From Desmodesmus armatus (Eukaryota; Chlorophyta; Chlorophyceae; Sphaeropleales; Scenedesmaceae): a DNA stretch of 64,000 bases. Both the position numbers and the translations under genes were made by a program. Position 1 is the first letter of the stretch. Every line of letters begins with the position of its first letter. The stretch is taken from the NCBI GenBank assembly GCA_007449985.2, contig VIIQ02000652.1:1-64000 (forward strand). The letters run 5' to 3'. This document shows, piece after piece, positions 42,369 to 53,000 of this stretch. Below the pieces are notes generated by a model that was not told where the DNA came from, ran no database searches, and saw nothing but the letters and a program-made list of their open reading frames with translations.

Positions 42369-43178
42369 TAATAGCAGGCGAAGCTTCTAGAATACGTAGT
42401 GAAGTTCATAACTGAACAACCAAACAAAGCATGCACAGGTGCATGCATATTTATTAGTCATCATCACAACTCCTGGCACCTCGCTCCTTGACCATCACCA
42501 CCTTGCGAGGCCAGGCATTGCCACGAGTACATGATCGAGTCCTGCACTCGGAACCTTCGAGACACACTAGACACCCCGTTACTACAGGTCACCAGTGTGC
42601 CTGCGACGTGGGCATCTCGACACTACACAATCCGACAACAACACTAAACATGCATCCAGGATCAGAGCTTCAACTCCACCAAACGCCCAAGCACACAGAC
42701 CATACCCTCCACCACAGGTACTGTACAACTTCTGCTGGTGCAGCAACCGCAGGGTAGGCCTGCCTATGCACAAATACCGCCACCATAGCCAAGTACAAGT
42801 CCACTTCCATACTAGGCAGCAGCATAGGGCATCTTGCCGTACATCAACACAACAGTGCCAGGCTGGCACAGGTGCTGTACCGCCTGGTCCTACTATGCAA
42901 TTGCAACTGCTCATCCGAACCCCAGGTTGAGCTCCTGAGCAGATGCTGGAAATGCCACAATCCTCCACAGGGCCAGGTAAAGCCTGGCATGCAAGGGCAC
43001 TGCTCTGCCGAACCCCAAGGTTGGGCTCCTGAGCAGATGCCGTGTGTGCAATAGTCTATCAGAAGGGCATGCGCTGCTGGTGCACAGCCCTGCCACTCGC
43101 AGTCTAACCATCACTCGCTGTAAGGCTGTCCACCCACGGTCACAGGTGTCAGCCCCCAAACAGCGACAGCTGTAGCTG

Positions 43179-43188
43179 CCCTCCCCAA
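43179..43188 (-). other. Polypurine-like tract
   Basis: TTGGGGAGGG on the minus strand lies 10 nt upstream of the 3' LTR start. It is short and slightly offset from the LTR border. Confidence 0.4.
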
Positions 43189-43797
43189 GGAAGGCTGCGT
43201 CCCGCAGCCTGTATGTATGCAAATGCTGGGGCATCAACCATACATGTACACGTGCCCACCTGGGGCCAATCATGCCCCCTGCATTCCTTGCATACCTGAA
43301 AGACAGCACCAGAACATCTTGTCTTTTTTTGTTTTTGCCTTTTTTGTGCCAATTGGTATTTGCCCTCCGTAGGGATTCTTGCCAGGTTGGCCTCTTGTCC
43401 AATGAACACCATCATGGCATGTGGGGTAACCCCGCTGGGGTGACACCCCCTCCTTCCAAAATGGGCACCTCCGGGGCCCATTCCACTCTTAGGAACCGGT
43501 ATGAGCCTTATTGTCGTCTTGCTTGTGGTATTGACTCGGTCCAATTGTCTGTCCTGTCGGTCAAACCTCCATCAGTCATCATTGTGTACCGACCAAGCGT
43601 CGTCCAGTGGTCGTTGTCCAGGACAAACCCATCAAACACCCAAAGCTGTAGGCAAAATCGTTTGTCCTGTCGCCATTCCACATCCATCCATCTGGTCGAT
43701 CATAGCCAGGAGCCTCACCTGTACATTGGCGATGTTGACCTTCTCTTTTGCTTTTTATTTTGGAGATGAAAGCACAGGTGAGAAGCCCCAGGTTCCT

Positions 43798-44223
43798 TCA
43801 AGGCTCGATGTTGTTGCCAGTGGGAGCAGCAGCTGCTGCATCAGAATATGGTGCCCGCCAGTGGCTCGCCACCCTCCTGGTCTTGCATGTTGTCTCTGCG
43901 ATGTCAGGTCGGGTTTTGAAATAGCCAAGGTAGCTGACCAGCTCGCAGGGTCCTTCCATGTCCACTTGTTTGGCCATCTTGCTCTTTGAGTTGATGTGCA
44001 ACAGCACTTGCGCGCCAGTCGGCATGTAGGCTTCTGCATCCAGGGGCAGGTGTCGGTTCCTGCTGTCCTTTCCAAGTTCCCTCAGTTCGTTGTCCTGACG
44101 GTGTGTAACCACGCTGTCTTGCCTTGCAGCCCACTCATGCAGCCGGCGTTCTGTCCAAGGGTCCAGTCCTGATGCGGCGTGTGGTGGGGCTGCAGTAGGT
44201 GCTGCCTCCTGGTCAGGCTCCAT
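43798..44223 (-). pseudogene. Integrase C-terminal remnant
   Basis: The frame contains YMPTGAQVLLHINSKSKMAK followed by MEGPCELVSYLG. This matches the loading-domain pattern after the gypsy integrase core (GD.VL....SK...K..GP..V). No catalytic core precedes it, so it is what remains after a large internal deletion of pol. It may still be translated but cannot catalyse integration. Confidence 0.6.
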
Positions 44224-44410
44224 GTCATTCTTGTCAGGTGGGACTGCCTGTACTGGTATCCCACTGTCCGCTTTCTCGTTGCTGGCCAGCCGACGCCTGC
44301 CGTAGCCCTCTGGAATGCATGTGCTTTGCTTGCCGGTGAGTACAAGGTGTCCGCTCTCTTGGTGCCATGCTTCACAGACTTTCGCACCTCCTCATCATCA
44401 GGTAGCGGCT

Positions 44411-46123
44411 TCACATTGTAGGTATCGTCCAGCCGGGGGTTGGGGTCCCATTGAGGGTTGAAACTCCTGCTGTGCTCCTGTTGCAACTGCAGGCAGTAGC
44501 CAAGGTTGACTGGCCCCGGACAGAAGTGCTGAAATAGCACTGCAGCCTCATGATCTCCGTCATCAAGTAGCTCCGCTGGCATGCGCTCAAACGCGCAAGG
44601 AAGAATCTGCAAAGGTGGGTCCCTTGGTGGCAGATTGGGGCTCTGGAAGGGGCCAGGGTCAGGAATGAAGCCTTCATGGGTGTTGGGGTCCCCAGGGCGC
44701 CATTACTGTTGCCAATTAAGGTGTCCAACATCACCAGGGGCTGGGGTGGGGTGGCGCTGCCGCCCATGTCTTGTGTCCACTCATTCTCAGCACGGGGCAC
44801 TGTTGTCCCCTTGAATTCCAACTGCTCATCAAAAGCCAGAATATCATCATACCACAGCTCACCGTCCTCTTGTGTCACCTCTGCTGTCTGTTCTGCCCCC
44901 GCAGGTGTCTCTGCAGCTTGAAGGGTGTAGCATGCAGCATTGGAGTCCAATATGCCGATATCCAGCCCTTGCGTGCAGGTGGGGTCCACATGCACAGTCC
45001 TCTTGCTGCAGCGATAGTCATCGGAGTGGCTAAGGTCAGCCATCATGCTGTGGGCGCAGTTATTTGCCAGCTTGATTGGGTCCGCCCGCGGGGTGAGCAG
45101 AGAGGCTAGCAGCTCCTCATCCAGATCCTCTTCGTCCTCACACTCTGCCTGCCAGGGTGCTGTATAGCCGTCAGATGCAGCATTGATCAGATGGTTGATC
45201 TGAGCAGTGCCTGCTTGTTGCTGCTGCCGTTGCAGGGCCATGCGAAGGGCTTGGATCTCACGGTCCTTCTCTTGCAACATGTGCAGCTGGATGAGCTCAG
45301 CGCGTTGCAGTCGCTTCCTCAGATTCTCCACAGCAGTAGGCTGAGGGTTGCGCACAGGTGGGTTGCTCTGTCTTGGTGACTTGTACTGCTGCCAGGGCTG
45401 AGCAGTAGGGTAGTAGTTGGGGCTGTCCTGCAGCTGTTGTGGCCTGAAGGGTTGTTCCGTGCAGCCAAAATCTTGCTCAACGTTGTCCTGCTGGCGTGAG
45501 CAGCCATCGTAGTCATGTGCGAGGCGGGGCTGGTAGCCAGTGTGAGGTCTTAGGTCGGTGTCACGCTGGGGACTGTCCTCATTTTGATCACTCCAAAGGC
45601 CATTCCAATAGTCACAAAAGGCCACAATCTCTTGGATGTGGTGTAGCCCTTGCCTTGCCACTTCCATTCTGAGCTCTGGGTGCAGACGTTGTGTGAAACA
45701 GTAGATCAATGCATCGTCTTCAACTCTGCCTGCCCGCTGTGTGTTGCGCAGGTACCGGTCTCCGAAGTCCTTCACACTCTCATTGGGGCCCTGGGAACAG
45801 CTCTCCAGCTTGGCAATATAAGACTCTCTGGTCTCGCCAAAGCGGCGCTCCATCTGCTCTTGGAAATCAGCCCAGTTGAGGAACTGACGCTGTCTTGACC
45901 ATGTTGTAGCATTGCCAGTCAATCGTATCTTGGCGACTTGTAGGCAGGTGGCGTCGCTCCAGTGGTAGAGGGAGGCCACTCCTTGCACATTGTCCAGCCA
46001 GACAGCAGGGTCTTGCCTGCCGTCGTATCTCTCAATGGAATTGAGAGCTTGGGGTGTGGGCACCCCACTGTTGTCACATACCAGATCCATTGTAACTGAA
46101 TGCGCAGTGGAAGCGCGGGTCAC
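44411..46123 (-). CDS. Retrotransposon Gag protein
   Basis: The 570-codon frame begins 54 nt after the 5' LTR; an in-frame ATG at 46090 (MDLVCDNSG) is an alternative start. Residues 30-190 are a typical Ty3/gypsy capsid: RYDGRQDPAVWLDNVQ, then RLTGNATTWSRQ, FQEQMERRFG and SVKDFGDRYL, ending with a helical ELRMEVARQGLHHIQEIV. A Gln-rich coiled stretch follows near 265-310 and an acidic tail. I see no CCHC zinc knuckle. From about codon 510 another frame on the same strand (44082-44612, containing ERMPAELLDDGDHEAAVLF) reads more like protein, so the 3' end probably carries a frameshift or a programmed shift. Confidence 0.85.
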   Translation of the reverse strand: MTRASTAHSVTMDLVCDNSGVPTPQALNSIERYDGRQDPAVWLDNVQGVASLYHWSDATCLQVAKIRLTGNATTWSRQRQFLNWADFQEQMERRFGETRESYIAKLESCSQGPNESVKDFGDRYLRNTQRAGRVEDDALIYCFTQRLHPELRMEVARQGLHHIQEIVAFCDYWNGLWSDQNEDSPQRDTDLRPHTGYQPRLAHDYDGCSRQQDNVEQDFGCTEQPFRPQQLQDSPNYYPTAQPWQQYKSPRQSNPPVRNPQPTAVENLRKRLQRAELIQLHMLQEKDREIQALRMALQRQQQQAGTAQINHLINAASDGYTAPWQAECEDEEDLDEELLASLLTPRADPIKLANNCAHSMMADLSHSDDYRCSKRTVHVDPTCTQGLDIGILDSNAACYTLQAAETPAGAEQTAEVTQEDGELWYDDILAFDEQLEFKGTTVPRAENEWTQDMGGSATPPQPLVMLDTLIGNSNGALGTPTPMKASFLTLAPSRAPICHQGTHLCRFFLARLSACQRSYLMTEIMRLQCYFSTSVRGQSTLATACSCNRSTAGVSTLNGTPTPGWTIPTM

Positions 46124-46156
46124 AGGATTGTCTCTTCGGCGGAGACAGCCCTTGAT

Positions 46157-46176
46157 GGGACTGTTCTCCGCTACCA
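46157..46176 (-). other. Primer-binding site
   Basis: On the minus strand TGGTAGCGGAGAACAGTCCC starts exactly at the LTR border. TGG pairs with a tRNA CCA end. The matching tRNA was not identified. Confidence 0.65.
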
Positions 46177-48056
46177 GCGGGCGCGGGGGGCACGGGGGAC
46201 GGCGAGCGGGCCGGGCCTGACGGGGGGTGACTGCCGTGCACAGCCGGTGCTGGCTTGGCAGCGGGTGCGGGGATGCAACTGGGTGTAGCGGAGTGGGGAC
46301 AGCGACCGGCGGCAGGGCTCAGGGCCGCAGGCGCTGCAGTTGCAGGCTCGCTGTCAGGAAGGGCTGTCGGGGTCGGACGTGCCCCGCGGCGGGTGTGGGG
46401 TGTGGGGTCACTGGGGCTGCTGTAGCAGACGTAGGGACTCTCCTCAACAGGTATCACGCAGCCCAGGGATGATCGAAGGCCAAGAGTGCACAGGGAAGCA
46501 CTCTGATGTCCACAATTGTAAACAGTCACCACTCAAAGCTCGACGCAGCCGCTGTGTAAGGCGGGTAAGGGGTGAAAGGGCAAAAGGCTGCACCGAAGGT
46601 TGAGCTCACAAGGATGGGTGATCCCTCACTGCACTGCTGTTGTGCCAGGGGATAGGGGTTGCGACACAAGGGATGATCCCCTCGCTGTACTGCTGCTGTG
46701 CCAGGGGGTTGGTACCCCTGTGTACTGCTGTCGTGCTGGGGGGTGGGTACCCCTGTATGCTGCTGCTGTGCCGGAGGTGGGGGTCCCAGCTACTGCTGTT
46801 GTGCCGGAGGTACCCCTCAAGGTACTGCTGTTGGTGCTTGCCAAACAAAGGGGAAATGAACTGTGCACTTGCTGCAGTGGCACTGCTGATGTTCAAACAA
46901 GTCACAGGGACTGGTTCTCAGACTCAGGGAAGTATTGCATGACTGCAAGCACCAACTCGACTCACTGTCTGACGTTCACGTAGCAAAAGACTTGTATCGA
47001 CGCGCTGTGCGCGTGCTTCACATGGATTGTTGTCTGCACTGTACTGCTGGTATAGGAAGGGACTGCTGGTCACTCTGGGGCTCAGTCAGTCTAAGGCAGG
47101 TCGTGTCTCTCAAGACACCTTAACAAGACAAACCAGTCAGTCAGTCAGTTACATGAACAATCTCATGAATGCTCAAACGTAACCTTGACAACACAACCTC
47201 GAACTCCTCGGTCTCCTCGGTCTTCTGGACAACCTGCTCCGCGCCTGCTTATATAGTAATAGCAGGCGAAGCTTCTAGAATACGTAGTGAAGTTCATAAC
47301 TGAACAACCAAACAAAGCATGCACAGGTGCATGCATATTTATTAGTCATCATCACAACTCCTGGCACCTCGCTCCTTGACCATCACCACCTTGCGAGGCC
47401 AGGCATTGCCACGAGTACATGATCGAGTCCTGCACTCGGAACCTTCGAGACACACTAGACACCCCGTTACTACAGGTCACCAGTGTGCCTGCGACGTGGG
47501 CATCTCGACACTACACAATCCGACAACAACACTAAACATGCATGCAGGATCAGAGCTTCAACTCCACCAAACGCCCAAGCACACAGACCATACCCTCCAC
47601 CACAGGTACTGTACAACTTCTGCTGGTGCAGCAACCGCAGGGTAGGCCTGCCTATGCACAAATACCGCCACCATAGCCAAGTACAAGTCCACTTCCATAC
47701 TAGGCAGCAGCATAGGGCATCTTGCCGTACATCAACACAACAGTGCCAGGCTGGCACAGGTGCTGCACCGCCTGGTCCTACTATGCAATTGCAACTGCTC
47801 ATCCGAACCCCAGGTTGAGCTCCTGAGCAGATGCTGGAAATGCCACAATCCTCCACAGGGCCAGGTAAAGCCTGGCATGCAAGGGCACTGCTCTGCCGAA
47901 CCCCAAGGTTGGGCTCCTGAGCAGATGCCGTGTGTGCAATAGTCTATCAGAAGGGCATGCGCTGCTGGTGCACAGCCCTGCCACTCGCAGTCTAACCATC
48001 ACTCGCTGTAAGGCTGTCCACCCACGGTCACAGGTGTCAGCCCCCAAACAGCGACA
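46177..48056 (-). repeat. 5' LTR (element orientation) of the gag-only element
   Basis: In element orientation the LTR begins TGTCGCTG and ends CGCCCGC directly before the primer-binding site. It contains a TATA box and a tandem subrepeat block. Confidence 0.93.
47249..47256 (-). promoter_or_regulatory. TATA box in the 5' LTR, likely element promoter
   Basis: The sequence is the same as at 42361. Its position inside the 5' LTR, upstream of gag, fits transcription of the element. Confidence 0.6.
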
Positions 48057-49404
48057 ACGGCAGGACCACCCACCACGTTTGCAACTGCAAGTGCTAGTAA
48101 TGGCACGCACTGATGATCATAAACCGGAGAACAGACCATAGGACGGAAGGGATTATGACGTAAGAAGCACTGTCTAGCATCAAGACGTTGCCACCCTGAC
48201 CCCGGTCAGTGTGACAGCCTGTTCAAACACAGCAGAACAGGCAGCACTTCTGGGGGCAAGCTTGAAAGCTTTGGAGGGTGCGACGTTGCTTGCTTTGTCC
48301 TAGAAGACGGCAAGCAAACATGGAAGAGTGCATTGGGGATCCCAGGAAATTTGCATGAGGTGCATTCTGCCTGGCCAGGATCCATGGATGCAGTGCCAGC
48401 AACTCCAAGCTTGCCTTCAGCCCCGCTCATTCCGTGGTTGTGTCAGATATAGGCTTCCCTCAATGCAGGGCCCAATGCAGCATTGGCAACTGGCTCACAT
48501 CCCTTGCAGTGAAAAGACTGCTGCACTATGCTGCACATGCGTGCCGCGCTGCACTCTGCAGAGTGCAGCTGCACTGAGCACAATGACCCCAAAAACCCAA
48601 CAGAAACAGTGTCAAGAACAATGACAGCTTTCCAGGTGACATCTACAGTGGGTCACGACAGCAAAAGGGCAATACGCGCAGCTTCTCGGCAGGACATGCA
48701 CTCACATGTGCATGTACATGCACCCTTCCCTGCATGCCCCCCCCCCACCTATTGTGGTGAGTACCAAGTTTTTGGCATGCCCTTTTGCCTGTCAGTGTAG
48801 TCACTGCCAAAAGTACTGATGGGTGTGCACAGCAGGTTTGCCTGAACCAAAGTTTCGTGATTATACAGTCCAACAGCAGGAGTGCTGTTACTGTGCGTGA
48901 GTAGATACTGTGCCACAGTGTTGGGCCACAGGGCAGACCCAATGGATGCTATGTGCACATAGCAACCTGCAGCGGCTGTAGTTGAGTGCATATACCGCGC
49001 GGTGTGACGCACAGTAGCACTGTGCAGGTTGGGGCCATGCAACACCAGAATCCATGTTTGACTGGCTGGCCTTGATGCTGGTAGGCTACCTACCTTGAGC
49101 CTTGCCGCGTTCAAACCCCATGCCCAGTGAACTTAGCTATGGTGTCACCTTTTTGTAATGTTCGGATACCCAGCCTCTGCAGAACACACTTTATGTGAAA
49201 CTCTGCATGTGTGCCACCGTCATGTGATGCCCCCTCTCACGCCCTGCTGGTGGTGCCACCCGTGGCATGCTGTATGACGGGACATGACCACTCCTAAGCC
49301 AACCCACACCAGCACAGACTATATAGCACCACACACTGACAGCAGCAAGACAGTAGACTATGCAAATGGAGCCTTTGTGGTCCGCCTGCCACCTGGTCAC
49401 CTCC
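48057..49404. other. No gene recognised
   Basis: This flanks the LTR element. If the FANCD2-like model is right, its upstream exons should be here on the minus strand. I could not identify any with confidence; a frame around 48760-48970 (YVHIASIGSALWPNTVAQYL) is the least unlikely. Confidence 0.4.
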
Positions 49405-49575
49405 TAGTCAAGGCTGGCCAGCCCGCAGCTAGGGGGTGGCCAGCCCCGTGGGGGCTGGCTGGAACCTAGCCAGCCTGGCCAAGGGCTAGCCAGTGGTGGT
49501 GCCCTAGCCGAGGGCTAGCTGACCCCTAGCCAGAGGACCTGGCTAGGGGCAAACCTAGCCGAGCCAGGGGTCCGT
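49405..49575. repeat. GGCTAGCC-rich hairpin-prone tract
   Basis: CTGGCCAGCC, GGGCTAGCC and CCTAGCCGAG words alternate. The composition is the same as at 39290-39600. The tract lies upstream of the beta-helix/TRP gene. Confidence 0.75.
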
Positions 49576-49798
49576 CGGCCTAGTGTGCCGTCAACGCCAG
49601 TGGCGTGGGCTTCAGATCTGCACTGCTGCCATTGCTGCCACTGTGCTACAAGCAAGCCAGCCAGCCTCCACCACTGAACGAACAACATGGGAGTGGGCTG
49701 CGCGCCTGGCCAGCAATACATTTGTTATCAGCAATATCTTTCGTATCAATGAGATGCAAAGACATCAAGAGTTGTGAGCAACAGCAGAACTGCAAGGT

Positions 49799-49868
49799 AC
49801 CCTTGGACAGGTCTCCCTCGGATGGGACCCTTGGACATGCCTCCCTTGGATGGAACCCTTGGACCTTC
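49799..49868. repeat. 28-bp minisatellite in the promoter region
   Basis: Two and a half units of ACCCTTGGACA.G.CTCCCT.GGATGG lie just ahead of a TATAAA motif. Confidence 0.75.
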
Positions 49869-49914
49869 CACTAGCCTGCCCTTGGAAAGGATGACCGATA
49901 CAATCAAAGTGCAC

Positions 49915-49920
49915 TATAAA
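49915..49920 (+). promoter_or_regulatory. TATA box candidate for the beta-helix/TRP gene
   Basis: TATAAA lies 124 nt before the start codon at 50044. Confidence 0.4.
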
Positions 49921-50043
49921 GGCCACCAGTCACCTGAGAAGCAACTTCTGCTGTTTTTGTTACAACCAAGTGCTTTTCCCAGCAGTGTGTGACAAAGGAT
50001 AGGCAACTGCCCTCCCTGTCAGGCTTATGCACAGATACCATCC

Positions 50044-53000
50044 ATGCCTCTTCAAAGCTTGAGATGTTGGCTGGTTGTGTGGCTCTGTTATGGGGCTGTC
50101 CTGCAGTCAGCCAATGCACAGTCAGCAGGGACAGCAGTGGCACTCACAGCAGGAGCTACAGAGGGTGCAGCAGCCTGCACCCTCAATATCACTGGATTTG
50201 GTAACCGTCCAGGCATCAAGTCAGCCCAGCTGTCATGCACAGGAGGTTCAATCACAGCAGCAGCACACAAGGTGCTGCAAGACTTTTGGGGCCCTAACAA
50301 GACCCTTGCTGGTGTGGAGTGGGGTGATGAAGACTGCAGTGTACACGCAGGCTGTCTGCTGTCTGTGTGTGGTGGGAGCAATGCAGTGTTTGATGCAGCC
50401 ACTGTCACTGCTCTCAAGGGTACTCCTGGTGAAGCAGAGCCATGGTGGCTGGCTGTATGTTTCAACGGGAGCAGCACGGTCACATTCAGCGACAGCAGCT
50501 TCACCTTCCTCCGAAATGCGACACCACTGGTGCTGGCCAACGACGCGTCTGTTGCGCTCGAGCGATGCACCATACGAGGCAACACCTTCAGCGCTTCTAC
50601 GAATTACAATTCGAGTGGTGGGATCGAAGTTTGGCATCGTGCCAGCTTGACCGTCGCAGCCAGCACGTTTGCGGACAATACCGGCGCGGGGCCTACTGCC
50701 GGTGCTATTGTGGCCTTCGGCACAGCGCAGGCCATCATACGGGACAGCGGATTTCACACCAACACAGCGGCAAAGGGCGCCGCCGTGTGCGCTTCCAGCA
50801 ACGCTACCATCACCATTCGAAGCTGCACGTTCCAAAACAACAGCGCGTTTGAGCGTGGAGGAGCTGTCTTCGCAACTGGCCACGCTGTGGTGAAGGTGCT
50901 TGCCGACATTCCAGGTAAGCGTGCCACAGCGCTGTGATCGCCACATCAGGCTTCATAGCAAAATCGGCCGGTAGACCTCAGCCTAAGGTCTACTGAGTGT
51001 GATGGCTTGTCATCACCAGCTTGCTGTGATCGGCCAGGGCTGAAACTCTCTCCCTTTGAAGCATCGCACTGCACCGTACCGCAATGCACTGTCGTATAAC
51101 TGCATAGTACTGTACTGTGCTGCGTTGTGCTGCGCTGTGCTGTGCTGTGATGTGCGAACACATAAAAAGGCCAGCATGTTGCAATAGTATACTGAGGCTT
51201 ATGACAAGATGCATCGCAATTGACAAAGCCCCAATGCATGCACATAGTTCATCATTCCATGCAGTTTTTGGTTCCATCAAAGAACGTGTTTTCGAATTTG
51301 CAGTTTTAAGAGCATGACCCTGACAGCTGCCACATCATGTTTGCCGATAACTTGTTGATGGGGGTCTGACAGGGGCACCCAAGACCACCTTCACCGAAAA
51401 CAAAGCCAGCAGCAACAGCGGCACTGGCTGCGGTGGGGACATCTGCGTGGAAGGAGGTGCTTTCACTAGCATCAACCAAGCGCTGTTTTCTGGCAGCTCT
51501 GCTCCAGTTGGTGGCTCGCTGTGTGTGTATGGCAAAGGTTACCTGACTGTGAACAACTCTGTGCTGAGCGATGCTGAAGCTACAAATGGTGACGGTGGCT
51601 GCATCGAAGCTGAGGACGACTCTCGCCTGGACGTAGCACACACAGCAATGTCAGGCTGTCTCAGTGATGTGTGTGGTGGTGCCATAGCTGCACGTCAACA
51701 GGCTAATGTGAGGATGCTCAATATCACAGTCAGGAACCCTATCGCTGCCCAAGGTGGGGCGCTATGCTTGAAGAGCGAGAGCTTTATAGTTGTGGCGGAC
51801 TCGACGGTGACTGGCGGACGCGCAGGTCAGGAAACAGGCGGCTGTGTGCATGCACAGGGGAAATCTGCCATCTGGCTGACGAGTGTGCTTGTTTCAGGCT
51901 GCAGCGCACAGTTGTCCGGTGGAGGCATCAATGTGATTGAAAATGGCGAGCTGAGGCTGGCCAACAGCACAGTCCGCAATAACACCGCAGGCCAGGGTGG
52001 AAGGCTCAGCGCCAACCAAAAAGTGGGCGTACATGGAGGTGGTGTTGCAATGTGGGACAGATCATACCTCAGGACAGAAGGGTCCGAGATTTTTTACAAT
52101 CATGCGCAGTATGCTGGGGGAGGGCTGCACCTGAACGATGGCACTGGCCTCCACTATCAAATGTTGCAAGACAGCAAGGTGGCCCCTACCTTGATCTATA
52201 ACAACACGGCAGGGACAGTAGCTGGTGGCATGAGGGTGGCGTCTGGTGAGAGTCAAACAACCCTTGCACGTTACTTCCATGTGCATGACAACAAGGCACC
52301 CTCTAGCCCCGACATTGGTGTCACAGCCAAGTCCATCACTGTTGTGCGCAGCAATGGTGACAGCTTACTGGCTTCCGACAACAGGGATGGGTTTCTCCAG
52401 GTCACGCTGAATGTCACTGATGGAAAAGACCTGCCTTCGGACGACGACTTGGTGTATACTGTTTACGACAGCAGCAACACTGCTCTCTTCAGCAACACCG
52501 CTCAGTCCAGCCAGAGGAGGAGCACACAGGAGCAAAATGGGAGACTGAGGGACGTCTCCATCAGCTTCAAACAACCCACAGGTGCGCAGGGTGATTGCCG
52601 CAATCAGTGAGGGCATGGCTGTTTGAGTGTATGGCATGGCCACCCAGTTACTGTTGCTGTTGCTTTAACCTTAGTTACAACCTGCCACACAGCACGCACA
52701 TTGTCCAGACAGCAGCATGTACAACCTGCGCACCTGTGGCCTGCTTCCAAAGCAATTTGCAGCTTGGAAAAGACACGTCGAACACTGTCATGATGACTAA
52801 GCCTGACTCAGGGCTCGGAGCTCAAGGCACATTCCACATGCACATGTAGGCTCAAGAAGGCTTCAAACAAGTGGCCTCCTGCTGTAAATGCTCGTCCTGC
52901 AGGCACATACCTTGTTGCGTTTGTCAATGCATTCTGGAGTGAATGTGAGTGCGCTAAGGCAAACCTGACAGTCAACGTCGTTGGTTGTCCCAAGGGACAC

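Larger units (their letters stand above)
41289..43168 (-). repeat. 3' LTR (element orientation) of the gag-only element
   Basis: This is the partner of 46177-48056 with four single-base differences. In element orientation it is preceded by a short G-rich tract (TTGGGGAGGG). Confidence 0.93.
41289..48056 (-). mobile_element. Young non-autonomous LTR retrotransposon (gag-only, pol deleted)
   Basis: Two direct repeats, 41289-43168 and 46177-48056 (1,880 bp each, constant offset 4,888), bracket a 3,008-bp interior with gag on the minus strand. I count four substitutions between the LTRs (near 41626, 42235, 42657 and 42875 in the left copy) and no indel, about 99.8% identity, so insertion was recent. 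The interior starts with a primer-binding-like TGGTAGCGGAGAAC touching the 5' LTR. It encodes a Gag and then a piece resembling an integrase C-terminus. Protease, RT, RNase H and the integrase core are absent. Movement would depend on enzymes from a related full element. The flanks offer only a weak 4-bp duplication (CCGT in element orientation), and only if the 3' LTR is extended by the GCTACA that follows it. Confidence 0.92.
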
